25,915 nucleotides of DNA from Chromera velia (lineage: Eukaryota > Sar > Chromeraceae). The DNA lies in the NCBI GenBank assembly GCA_018398765.1, contig JAHBMJ010001092.1:10001-35915 (forward strand), given 5' to 3'. This document shows, piece after piece, positions 9,614-24,800 of this stretch (its first letter is position 1; each line of letters begins with the position of its first letter). The notes below the pieces were generated by a model. The model did not search any database and was not told the origin of the DNA. It saw only the letters and a list, made by a program, of their open reading frames with translations. A program made the position numbers and the translations under genes.

Positions 9614-12600
9614 ATGTCTCAGGCCATCCACGCAATCCCCACCGACATGTCCTACGAGGAGTTCAAGGCGCTCAGCCTGCAGAGGGAGAGGCTCGGCTTG
9701 CCTCTCAGAAGAAGGGACGATCAGACAGCAGTGCCGGTCGAGCCAAGAGGAAGCGAGGCCGTCTCAGCTGTCGAGCAACAACTGCATGCGCCTGGAGATG
9801 GAAGAAAAGAACGATCGAGGTGCTCGACAGAATGAAGCACAGGTCAGTGGGCGTTTTCTCTTTTACCTCTCATGGAAGCTACCCTCCTTTCCTTCACTCC
9901 TTTCACACAGGCAGAGTTTCCTTTCTTCGGCCGTCTTGTCATATCGTCGCTGCATCTGTTTGTTGCTCTCTCGTCCCTTCAATTGTTCTTCCGCGCCAAC
10001 AAAAAAGCATGCATCTGACCAACTCAACGAACAGGCTTTCTTGTGTCCCAGAAATCTCTTCTTCTTCTATGTTAGTTCCATGAAAGACAGTGAAGAAATT
10101 TGGGAATCGAAGAAGGAACGCCGAGTTTTTCTGTGAATGTCTTTTCAGCTTTGCGGAGTCCGAGAGCAGATGTGAAAGGGTGCAGAATGAGTCGGTTGTT
10201 TGTATGCCTGCACGGAACGCTGAGAGAGTGACTCAGATGGAGAGTTCCTCAGGCTTTGCTGAAACCCTTCCTGAACTGGCAGGACTGCATCGCGTCAAGT
10301 GGCAATCTTGGAGCTGTGTGCGCAGACCCATGACCTCTTTGAGAAACACGTAGGTTTCCCCGTCGTTTGTTTTCTCTTTTCATCATATGCTCACGTCGAT
10401 AGAGTTTGTTTTCTCTTTTCATCATATGCTCACGTCGATAGAGATCTCGCGGTCCCTGTCCGGGCATGCCTCCAAATACACAAAGCGTTCTTTGCTTAGT
10501 TCCGTGTATTCTTTTTTCTCGTTTTGATTTCTGGAACTGAATAATGACCCGTTGGCTTTGATTTTCTCTGCTTTGTTTGCTTTCGATGTCATTTGCTTGA
10601 AGCTTCGATACATTTGATTGACTTTTCGTCACGTCCATGACGCTTATTTGCATGTCTCTCTGTGCAGTACACGACTCTGTTCAACCATTGTCGAAGCGTG
10701 CATACTGACAGCAACAAGACCTCCCCGACTTACCTCAATAACCAACTGAAGAAAAAGAAGAAAGCCCTCTTTTCTCAGGTTGGCGTTTCTGCACTCATGT
10801 TCTCTCTCTCGATCTCTGTCTCGTTTCTCTTCTCTCCCACTGAATTTCCCCATCTCTGTGTGCGTATGTGTTTGTGCACGTGATTTTGCGGTATTCTCCT
10901 CTCTTGTCGATCCACTTCGTCACACATACAGGTAGTATCTCCCCTTTTCCGTCTGTGCTAGCACTTCTGCCTCCTTTGACGTTTGACGTTGCCCTCGGCT
11001 TTTGCGCATTTGTGCCCTCACTCATGCACCGCTCTTCTTTCTCTCCGGCTCTTCTTCTTTTTCTCCTTTGAGTGCAGCGACGGGACCTTACGGCGCCCCC
11101 CACACGTGAAGCAAGAGGGCAGAGCGCAGGTATCAGGAGGTCCCCTGCAAGTCGGGGAGAGGCCCACGAGGCAGAATTGAGGGAGAAGCGGGAGGCACTC
11201 ACACGCGCTGGAAGGGAGAGAGCCATCGAAGAAGTGCGGCAGTTCAGGGAGGGTGAAGGAGGCGATCCCCAAGAGGCAGAAGAGAACGAGAACGAGGGCG
11301 CCCAGATCGTCTCGATCGAATTCTTTCCTCTGCCTCTGGATGATGTAGAGAGGGAGGAGCTCTCGGTTCTCTGCAATTTCCTCCCGTTTCTTCAGGAACA
11401 GGTCGCGGACCAGATGGCCATCCACAGTCATCTTCAGCCCCCGCTCCTTCAAGAGCAGGGGCAACTCCCTGCAGAGACTCTCACAGCAGAGCTGCAAAGC
11501 AACAGCTGGAAGCACAACTCACACTGTCAGCGGCCCGAAAGGTCTGCAGCTGGTTTTGGAATGTGTGTGTCACTGAGAGAAATAGACTTTCGGAGGCAAA
11601 TCATCTTTCTTGTTCATGCGTTCACGCCTCCCTCGCTGCCTTGCCCTGCTCCCTCCCCCCCTCCCTGCGTCCAACAATCGTTTTCCTTCCACCCCTGCTG
11701 GTTTGTTGCCGACTGAGTCTGTCATTCATTCCTTCTGGTCGTTGTTCTACTTGTTCGCCTGCTTCTGTTGCTGCCTCTTCTTGATCGTTTTGCCTTCTTG
11801 TTTTTTGCCCTGCATGCATATTTTGCAGCGGCAGGGAGGATCTGGATAAGCAGGAAAAGAAATGACTACAAGAATGACTGAATGAGAAGACCCAGGCGCT
11901 AGCAATGAAGACGAAAAACCTCGAGGACATGAGGTCCGTTTGGCTGCAACTGAGACAGTCAGGAATCCCGCTCTCTTGCTTTTTCCCCGTCCGTCTTGCC
12001 AAACGTTTCTCCTTCTCTCTCTGGCACACGTTTAGATCTTTACTGATGCTCTCCCCTCCCCCTCATCCTGACTTTGAGCTTTCCATTCGCCTTTCTGCTT
12101 GTTTTTGAATTTTCTCTCTCGCATTGTTTTATCTGTGCATGTGTGTCCATGCAGGAGGTCGAAGTTCAATGCTCTGTTGAGGCAGAAGGCCCAACCTCAG
12201 CCATAGACCCCAGTCCCCGTGGAGAGAAACCCCCCCCGTTCTCTTCTGGGAAGGTCGAGCGCTGCCTTTTCTTTTTTAAGAACCAAATTCCAGAACATGC
12301 ACGCGCAGCCGGGAAAGGGGCCCGTGAAGGCCCCTCCACAGAAGAAAGCACACGTTCGCTAGTCGCTCCCCCGACCAAACAACACGAGGAAGCAGCAGCC
12401 GGTCGAGGGCGCGACAGCTACAAAGAACAACACAGCAGAACCCCCCAAGGCCACGGCTACTACGGACTTCCTCATGCCCCCCACGCCTGCCGTGGTCGAA
12501 CAACAGGAGAGCCAACAGACGGCAGCGTTTGGGCATGCAGAGAATGCCGCGTACATGACCCTCCAAATCTCCAAGCGAGTGACTGAGTCTACCTCCTTTC

Positions 12601-12647
12601 TCTCGCCTCTCCCCCGGCCCTTCATCGTGCAGCAGCACCAGCACTAG
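9614..12647 (+). pseudogene. Decaying multi-exon coiled-coil gene with AT-hook-like motif (frameshifts and in-frame stops)
   Basis: Exon-like blocks lie at 9614-9842, 10668-10778, 11078-11541, 11829-11933 and 12155-12647, mostly bounded by TGCAG/CAG acceptors and GT donors. Block 1 starts MSQAIHAIPTDMSYEEFKAL. It then reads well only by changing frame twice (about 9700 and 9760), passing a basic KRKRGR followed by RPSQ, like an AT-hook. Block 2 is phase 0 at both ends (LKKKKKALFSQ). Block 3 encodes coiled coil (LREKREALTRAGRERAIEEV), with a later frame change into AAKQQLEAQLTLSAARK. Block 4 reads DLDKQEKK-stop-LQE-stop-LNEKTQALAMKTKNLEDMR, with TGA at 11863 and 11875. It joins in phase to block 5 (RSKFNALLRQKAQPQP), which has TAG at 12204 and 12360 before a well-coding tail ending at TAG 12645. 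No family recognised. It could be a live gene whose exons I mis-joined. Confidence 0.5.
10365..10442 (+). repeat. Perfect 39-bp tandem duplication inside an intron-like stretch
   Basis: Two adjacent identical units start GTTTGTTTTCTC and end GTCGATAGA/G, at 10365-10403 and 10404-10442. They lie between the first two exon-like blocks. Perfect identity means a recent duplication. Confidence 0.95.
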
Positions 12648-12695
12648 GCGCCTCCCTCAGTCAGGAGACAGACTGCGATACCTGCTGCAACGACA

Positions 12696-13089
12696 GTGAC
12701 TGGAGGAATGCCGCGACAGTGGACGCCTGACCCCACTTCCCAAACCCTGCGGACCACCGCCAGACCTCACCCATCTGCGACGCCCGTGCGGGTCCACCAG
12801 ACAACTCTGACCTCCAAGGCGGGAAAGAGACAGGGGGACGTCCGGGCTCACATAATGAAGGCAAGCAGGTTGCAAAGAGTGTGTGGCTCTGCACAGAGTA
12901 CTAGGGACTTCCTCAATCATGCCCCCCACGCCTGCTGTGGGCGAAAAACAGGAGACCCAACAGATGGCAGCGTTAGGGCATGCAGAGAACGCTGCGTAAA
13001 TGACCATCCAAATCTCCCAGCGAGTGACTGATCCTACCCCATACATCGTGCCTCTTCCTGCGCCCTTCATCGTGCAACAGCAGCGCCAG
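12696..13089 (+). pseudogene. Second, more degraded copy of the 3' end of the coiled-coil gene
   Basis: Positions 12900-13089 align with 12459-12644 of the preceding gene (shared CTTCATCGTGCA, GGGCATGCAGAGAA and CCAAATCTCC). Relative to copy 1 it carries a 4-bp insertion just after GGGACTTCCTC, which shifts the frame, and a TAC-to-TAA change after GHAENAA. Removing the insertion conceptually aligns the upstream open frame (12696 onward) with the downstream one, so both lesions postdate the duplication. Copy 1 reads MPPTPAVVEQQESQQ; copy 2 reads MPPTPAVGEKQETQQ. It ends at a donor-like CAG-GTGCAT and the AT-rich island begins there. Confidence 0.6.
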
Positions 13090-13860
13090 GTGCATATGCA
13101 CACATAAATTTGATATAATTTGATATCGATATAGATTTTTTTCAGTATAATCTAAAGTATAATTTTTCATACATGTTCCAGAAAAATTGAATATAAATGG
13201 TAGTCCCCCTTATAGACGATCTGATGAGGTCTGGGATGAGGTGACTTAATCTGGCAGCCTTCGTGGCCCAATGGCAAAGGGCAGTTTATGAGCACTGGTA
13301 TTCAAGTCATATTGCAAAGCTGGAAGCACGCTAAGCGATTGCTTACCTAGCTGAAGCGGCCAAACTTTAGGCCGAACAGTGTGCAAAACATTAGGCGTCG
13401 GCTAAAGAAAAAAAAAAAAAGATCCCCTGAAACCCTTTACTTTTTTTTTTTTTTTTTTCCAGTCAAAGTACCGTAGCTGAGCACAATCGTAATAATATTT
13501 TCTTTTTTGCTAGCTTTTTTGTCTTAATTTATTTAATATAATTTATAAAGCAGTCTTGATCTAGCTTCGGCTGTGTCGATCAAAGAAATTAAAAAAAAAA
13601 ATGACAGCCACATACGACTGTGAAGGCCAACAGAGCTATACTGGCGGCTACTAGGACTGTGGAATACTGTGGGAGTCGGGGAGAGAGCAACTATAAGCAA
13701 CCATCATAGTTCAGACTCATACACTGGCAGTCCACCTTTTAGCAGCAGTTGCTAAATTGCTCTAAATTCCTATCTAAATCCCTAGGTCCTTACAGGGAAT
13801 AAAAAACTCTTTTTTATAATTATATAAGAAAAAAAATCTAGAAAAAAGTTGAATTCATCT
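13090..13860. other. AT-rich island, compositionally distinct from the whole window
   Basis: About 770 bp with abrupt AT enrichment: TTTGATATAATTTGATATC near 13108, AGTATAAT twice near 13143-13161, a 13-bp A run at about 13408-13420, an 18-bp T run at 13441-13458, and CTAAAT repeats near 13755-13780. It has no ORF of note. It starts exactly where the duplicated pseudogene fragment ends. It could be an inserted element or the remains of one; I found no convincing terminal inverted repeats or target-site duplication by eye. Confidence 0.7.
13257..13420 (+). ncRNA. tRNA-like / candidate SINE head with A-rich tail
   Basis: TGGCCCAATGG at 13264-13274 resembles the Pol III A box (TRGYNNANNGG). Within it, GCCC (13266-13269) pairs perfectly with GGGC (13279-13282) as a D-stem. 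TATTCAAGTCA at 13299-13309 resembles a B box (GGTTCRANTCC), but the two leading G residues are lost. A perfect 5-bp hairpin, CGGCC/GGCCG (13357-13374), and an A run (13408-13420) follow. A tRNA-like head, body and A tail is the SINE layout. The anticodon and acceptor stems do not form well, so it is not a functional tRNA. Confidence 0.3.
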
Positions 13861-13864
13861 TTTA

Positions 13865-14296
13865 ATGATTAAGTGGAATGCGAATCAAGAGAAATTGATG
13901 GAAACAATGATGGGTGTATGCGCATGCAGGGCGTCCCAGCCGGTCGAAAAACTTCATCAACGAATTAAGCAAAACGTTGATATGATCGACTGGCAATTAA
14001 ATCGATTGATGGACTCCGTCGCAATGCCCGTCCAGTCGCATGTCTCATGCTTCGGAGACTTCGGTCCCACGCAGCTAAACCAACCAGGATGCCAAACGAC
14101 CGACCCAAGCTGTACTGAAAGAAGCATTTTATCCGACACGGCACTTCCTGACCAAAACGTGCATGCGGACCCCCTGCAACCGCAATGCCCTCATGCTTCC
14201 GACGCTCCGACTGCTGAATTAATGAATTGGTGCAACGCTCAAAAAGCGTCTGAACCATGCAAATGTTCCCTGTCCCCATTCCCCCAAGCCCTTTGA
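13865..14296 (+). CDS. Hypothetical protein or exon, 143 codons
   Basis: The ORF begins MIKWNANQEKLMETMMGV and ends at TGA 14294-14296. Residues about 25-50 (EKLHQRIKQNVDMIDWQL) look like an amphipathic helix; the second half is Cys/Pro/Thr-rich. Codon third positions are more AT-rich than in GMD or the SET gene, and the ORF abuts the AT-rich island, so it may be part of an inserted element. An acceptor-like ATGCAG ends at 13929 inside the ORF, so it could instead be an exon beginning at 13930. No family recognised. Confidence 0.35.
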   Translation: MIKWNANQEKLMETMMGVCACRASQPVEKLHQRIKQNVDMIDWQLNRLMDSVAMPVQSHVSCFGDFGPTQLNQPGCQTTDPSCTERSILSDTALPDQNVHADPLQPQCPHASDAPTAELMNWCNAQKASEPCKCSLSPFPQAL

Positions 14297-14891
14297 CCAA
14301 AGATGCAAATGCGTGCATGCAGGCATGCACCACCAAATGGATCCACTCACTCATCGACAGATGCATGAACCCTCCACAAGCCTCAGGGAGAAGTCATGAT
14401 GACATCTGACCAGATTCTTCGGCTTCTGCACCTCCCCCCTCCCTACCTGAGAGAACACCTCTGCTGTCCGATCGGTGTCTGAACACAAGCACTCCCCCTG
14501 GAGTTGCATGCGTGCCGCTTCCTTTTACTACGAGAGAAGGTGAGTGGGAATGAAAAGAGACAAGAAATAAATAAAGGCAGAAAGAACGAAATAAAGAAAG
14601 AAAGTCGTATACTGAGAGGAGGTAAATGCAGAAGATGAATGACTGCCTGCCTGCCTGAAACACTCCATCAGTCCAGTTGACTGCAGAGAAAGGAAAGGAG
14701 AGGAGACGTCTCGCCACCACCAGAGCCAATCCATCGATCCCTCACTCAGCCCCCACCCGTCCCTCCCCCCCTTCCCACTTCAAACCCTAACCCCCCCCCG
14801 CCCTTGCCGTTGCGTTTCTGTCTGCATACATGAAGATAAATGGGAGACGCACAAGAAACATAGACAGACAGAGAGAGAGGCTGGCTCTTCC

Positions 14892-14927
<36 letters not shown>

Positions 14928-15442
14928 TCTCCCCCCCCCTCTCACGACTTGTCCGTCTCTGGGAATTCCTTCCAGTACTCTGCCTGGTATCCGGGGTCCT
15001 TCAGGCCTGCACTCACTCATTCATTCATTCATTCATTCATTCATTCACTCACTCATTCATTCATTCACTCATTCATTCATTCATTCACTCACTCATTCAT
15101 TCATTCATTCATTCATTCATTCTCTCATTCACTCACTCATTCATTCATTCATTAATTCATTCGGTTGTTTTTATAATCCTTTCTCGTTTTGTTTGTCTAC
15201 GGGACAGACAAAACAAAAATCAAAACGGCGAAGGACCCGAAATTGACCTCAAGAACGGAAGGATGGACAGGAGGATGGACTGAACACTGCATGTCCCTCT
15301 GCCTCCCTGCCGGTTCACAAATCTGAATCACGACTACCAACAAGTTTTTCTGTGCTAATTTATGAAGTCACTCCAATGTTTCCTTCATATTTCCACACAG
15401 AAAGGGGAAACAAAAAGGACAGTCAGGCAGATGCATCTGCCC
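14297..15442. other. Intergenic region downstream of GMD with simple repeats
   Basis: No gene is seen. It holds a CT run (about 14895-14925) and a long degenerate ATTC/ACTC tetranucleotide array (about 15014-15161). The last 100-200 bases before 15443 should contain the 3' untranslated region and poly(A) signal of the minus-strand GMD gene. Confidence 0.6.
15014..15161. repeat. ATTC/ACTC tetranucleotide microsatellite, about 148 bp
   Basis: About 37 units of CATT or CACT in strict 4-bp register. Interspersed CACT units follow a partly higher-order pattern. ORFs reading Ser-His-Ser through it are artefacts. Confidence 0.95.
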
Positions 15443-20925
<5,483 letters not shown>

Positions 20926-21820
20926 CTCTCCTTGGTTAGTGAGGTCCGCCTCTGTCTCTGGCTCGACAACGTCAGGAGTCTCTGGCACTCACAACGTGCA
21001 GCAGATCAAGCGGTAGATCCTTTGCCAATCTTTCCGCTCTGGGGGGTGACAACAAATGAAAAGATCGACTTTGAAAAATCGTGCACAATTGAGTGCTGTT
21101 CTGTTTACAGAAGAAACAGTGGTGTCGCGTCAGTCGATATGCTTGCCTTTCAGAATCAGCCTCTGGATGACCGGTGTGAAGCAACCTTACAATTCAAACC
21201 AATTTTCATCGAACACCGTCCACGAAGTTTTTCGAGTGAACGATACAGCGTATGACCTTCAAATCGCCTTCACACAGCAGATTATACAAGAGACTAAACT
21301 TCACCAAAGCACCAAGTGTTGTTCAATTCAGAGACACTGCACGCGCTTTGAATGGGTGCACGCGTTCTGACTTTACGGGGCCATTCTCATGCAGGGCTTC
21401 ACAACTCCGTGCGAGTGCAGCAATCCGAAAATCATAAAAACGCGTGGCACTTCCTACGCGCAATTTCCGACGATCTTATTTCGACCATCTGTCTGTAATC
21501 TGACACCTGTCTCATGCACATCTGTACATGGCTGTGCCCCGAAGCAAACCATACAGCACGGTCTCCTTGTGACGAACGACGCCTGATATTTACCTGCCGC
21601 AGTTTTCGGTTCCAATCCCTCCAACTTCGCAAGTCCGCCGCGAGACAGTCTGTCGGAGTGTTCGATTGTCTTTGGCATCGTTGCTTCACTTCTTTAACCG
21701 ATGGTCCTTCATTGAGCCGCTTTCGACTTCGGGTATGAGGTCTGAGGACATGACGGCCTCTCCGCACGTCTGATCGGCTCAGTCTAAAGGTTCGAACCTT
21801 CACGCAACAACTGCATAGCA
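20926..21820. promoter_or_regulatory. Divergent intergenic region between GMD and the low-complexity nuclear-protein gene
   Basis: These 895 bp separate the GMD ATG (minus, 20925) from the next plus-strand ATG (21821), so they should contain both promoters and 5' untranslated regions. Unlike the introns the sequence is balanced in purines and pyrimidines and free of microsatellites. ORFs on both strands (for example minus 21432-21944) lack recognisable features. A 14-bp perfect palindrome lies at 21787-21800. Confidence 0.5.
21787..21800. promoter_or_regulatory. Perfect 14-bp palindrome 20 bp before the ATG of the plus-strand gene
   Basis: AAGGTTCGAACCTT is its own reverse complement and contains GGTTCGAACC, which also matches a Pol III B box. 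No matching A box or tRNA cloverleaf is found on either strand, so a protein-binding site or chance are the options. Confidence 0.35.
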
Positions 21821-24800
21821 ATGCATTGGAGTGCTTCGTCGAGCGGTCAGAGTAATCTCGGCCCTCATTTACCAAAAAAATCAGGCAGTCGGGAAGGAAA
21901 CCAATTTCCTCCCCAAGCATCGGGTGCAGCAGCAGTCCCTGCAAGTGCTGTTGCTGCTGGTCTGACTCACGGAGATGGAGGGACGAAGGGAGGGGGGCAG
22001 CGCGTCAGCAAGAGACGGCGCACTGCTGATCTGTTCGGTCATTTCAGAACGAGTCTGATGAAGCAGACGCATCTCGCCATTGACAAGGCAGATGTGCATC
22101 CGAAAAGGGAGAGAAAGAAACTGGCGCAGATGCTCTCGTACATATCTGCACTCCCCCATGTTTCGTCAGTTGCGACTTTCTTCTCTTAATTCATCTCTTT
22201 CGCCCCTTGAAGAAATCGTCCTCCCTCACATCTCCTCTGCTTCATTCACTCCTTGCTCCCCTTGTTTCCTAACTGTCCTTCCTCTAGTGAATTTGCGCTT
22301 CCCGCCCTCCCCTTTTCCTTGCTTCTCTGCCCTCTTTCTGTTCCCTCGCTTGCTTGCTCGTTTGCATCCCTCTCCTTGTTCCAACATGTCATGCTTTCTG
22401 CGTCGCACCCCTGTCCGTTCGCCCATTTGGAGGTCTGCTTAGTTTTCATCTGTCCCTTGCTTCCATCCTTCCATGGGGTCGTTCTTACTCCCTTCTTTCC
22501 TGCCCCTTGTTGTCGCGTGCAGGGAGTGGCTTCCTCTGGATTTTTCGAAAAAGATCTTAGAGAAATGGTGAGTAAGCGGGGGACACGAACAGTCTTTCAA
22601 TTTGTTTATCATACGGTCTCTCTTTCTTTCGGAAGAGTTTCATACGGGCTGGGGGCGTATGGCGATGTATCGCAGGCGCTTTCGATTTGCTTGTCAAGAG
22701 GAAGATCCAGAGAGACAGCACTTGATCTTGTCGTTCTGGGACAGAGCTTTCCATCGTACTCCTCCTCTTTTGTCGTGCCCTTAGTGGGTGCTCATGCATG
22801 CACACACGCCCTCTCCAGACGGGGCGTGGCAGTGCGCGACTGCCCTTCTTTTTTGTGGCATTTTTTGCTCCCCCTTTTTGTTGAAGAGAAAGAAGAGGTG
22901 ATCATTCTTGGTTGCCTTGAGAGTCTGTCTCTGTGTCTCCCTCTCCCTTCCTAACCTTCTGCAGGGTTCGTGACACCCGCAATACCGTGCACTTATTCAC
23001 ACTGAAACAGGTGGGTCGCTTGGTTGGTTGGTTGGTTGGTGCCTGGGCAGAACGTGCTGGGGTGTTTTTCTGCACCGGGAAACAGGTTTGATCTTGGTTG
23101 TCCTTTAGATTCGTTACTTTCGCCTTTCTTTGATTTCTTAAAAACCGCACGAACCTCAACCCTTCAATAGGGAGCGGCTGCGGGAATGTATGTGTCCTGC
23201 CATGCTCTGCTTTCGCTGGTCTGTTCTGTGTGTTGCAGCTGAATTTTAGTGAAGCCACGACAACACTGGTTGGGTTCGTGACCCTCGACATTTCCCCGGA
23301 GGCGCAGCACACTTGCTGGTCCCTCGTACAGGGGCGTGGGGCTCTGGCAAACGCAGCGACGTCCTTCCACTCGAAGAGCTCCACCTGGGGACTGATAGAG
23401 TGCCTCGTGGCTGCTGTGGAGGGACAAGCTCTGGGGACTTTCATGACCGCAGGGGTGATCGCCAAGGCCATCGACATCGGGATCGGGTCAGTTTGTTCGT
23501 ACTGCATGGGACTTTCTTTATGGGGATTTTTTCATTTCGTTTGGTGCGCCATGCATTTGCGTGGAGATATCTCATAAACTTCATATTTCAAAAAGTCCGT
23601 TAGGACAAGCACCAGGTTGCTGTGAGTAGTAACTTGTATCAGCCGATTCTTCATGTTTCTTTCATGTCTGCCTGGGTGTGTGTCTGCCCGTTATTGGTTT
23701 TCTCTTCCTCCATGCTTCTGCATCAGTCTGTCTCTCTCTGAAAGAAATATGAAAGAGAAAACGACCCCTTCCCCTGTTTGGTCTTTTGTCCCAACGCATG
23801 CATGCCGCATGCAGGAATTTGCTTGTACGTGCACCGCTTCTGTCGGTGTCTCCCTCTCCCCACGACGACTTGGCTCCTCACCCCCTTCCCCTGCCTCCTG
23901 GGGGTCCTTCCATATCCGCATCCATGGGGGTGGATGGAGACGGAGAGGGAGAGGGAAACAGACAGCGGGGGTCTGCATACGCATGTCAGAGGGGGGAAAG
24001 GGAAAGGGAGGGGGTGAAGAGAAAGGAGAGGGGGGACCCGTCTTCTCACCCAGGAGGCGAAGAGAAAGGCCCAAGGGGACCAGGAGGGGGGAGACCAACA
24101 CGGAAGGCTGAGCTCGGGCCAGAGGGTCCCCCGACAACGTCTCCCGGAGGGGCAGGCGTAGAGGGGGGGAAAAGAGACGGCGACGCTAAGGGAGAGGGTG
24201 GAGAGATCGTTCAGTCGACTGCCGCCCCGACCTCAGCCTCCTCTTCTGCTGCTGCATCGTCTGCTGCCGCCTCCTTCGCTGCTTCCGGTTCCGCCGCCAC
24301 GAACACCAAGTCCTCACTTCACATGATCCAAAAACTCCAGCAGAGGCAGACGTCGGAAGACCAAATGTCGTTCCCACCCATCGCCACAAGTCTCCCTGCG
24401 TCATCTTCTCTGCAGCGGCCGGAAGGGCGTGGCGAGGAGGGGGCGACTGGGGGGACTGTTACTGATCTGAAGCGTAGGCGTTTGGAGAGAGAGAAGGAGA
24501 GCAAGGAGACGGCAGGCTCGGTGAGCAAGAGGGATAAGAAGAGCGAGGAAAGAGGAGAGGAGGCAGGGGGCAGCAAGAAGAATACCGGAGGAGAGGGAGA
24601 AGAGCCGAACTCCCCTAGGGGCCTGCCAGGAAGAGACAAGGATCGAGAGAAAGAGAAAGATGGAGGGGGGAAACCACGGATCCAAGTTCACACGCGTCTC
24701 TTAGGTCTGTCGGTCGGTCGGTCAGGAGGGAGGACTTCCTTTCTTCCTGTTGACATTTACAGGAGCTTCACACTTCGTGCCCCCCCTCGATAAAATTCTG

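Noticed and set aside
11018..11515. Minus-strand 165-codon ORF (CRELPLLLKERGLKMTV and on) as a gene
   Set aside because: It is quite protein-like, but it is the wobble-aligned antisense of a plus exon that joins its neighbour in phase and continues a plus-strand coiled coil; no minus-strand partners were found.
11863..12362. Reassigned stop codons (TGA/TAG as sense) as the explanation for interrupted frames
   Set aside because: GMD terminates at TAG and other frames at TGA where expected; decay by C-to-T change explains the interruptions more simply.
13221..13228. CTGATGAG, the hammerhead ribozyme core word and a C-box-like word
   Set aside because: No paired stem plus GAAA follows at the right distance, and no D box (CTGA) lies within a snoRNA-like span.
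14782..14793. AAACCCTAACCC as an interstitial telomere repeat
   Set aside because: Fewer than two full units, embedded in C-rich simple sequence; chance is likely.
14830..15246. Ser-His-Ser-Phe-rich ORF
   Set aside because: Produced by CT and ATTC microsatellites; no start context or conserved content.
21781..21810. GGTTCGAACC as the T-arm of a tRNA gene
   Set aside because: No A box, cloverleaf or acceptor stem forms on either strand; kept only as a palindrome.
21432..21944. 170-codon minus ORF in the divergent spacer
   Set aside because: No domain, no splice context and it overlaps the first exon of the plus gene; overlapping frames are equally open.
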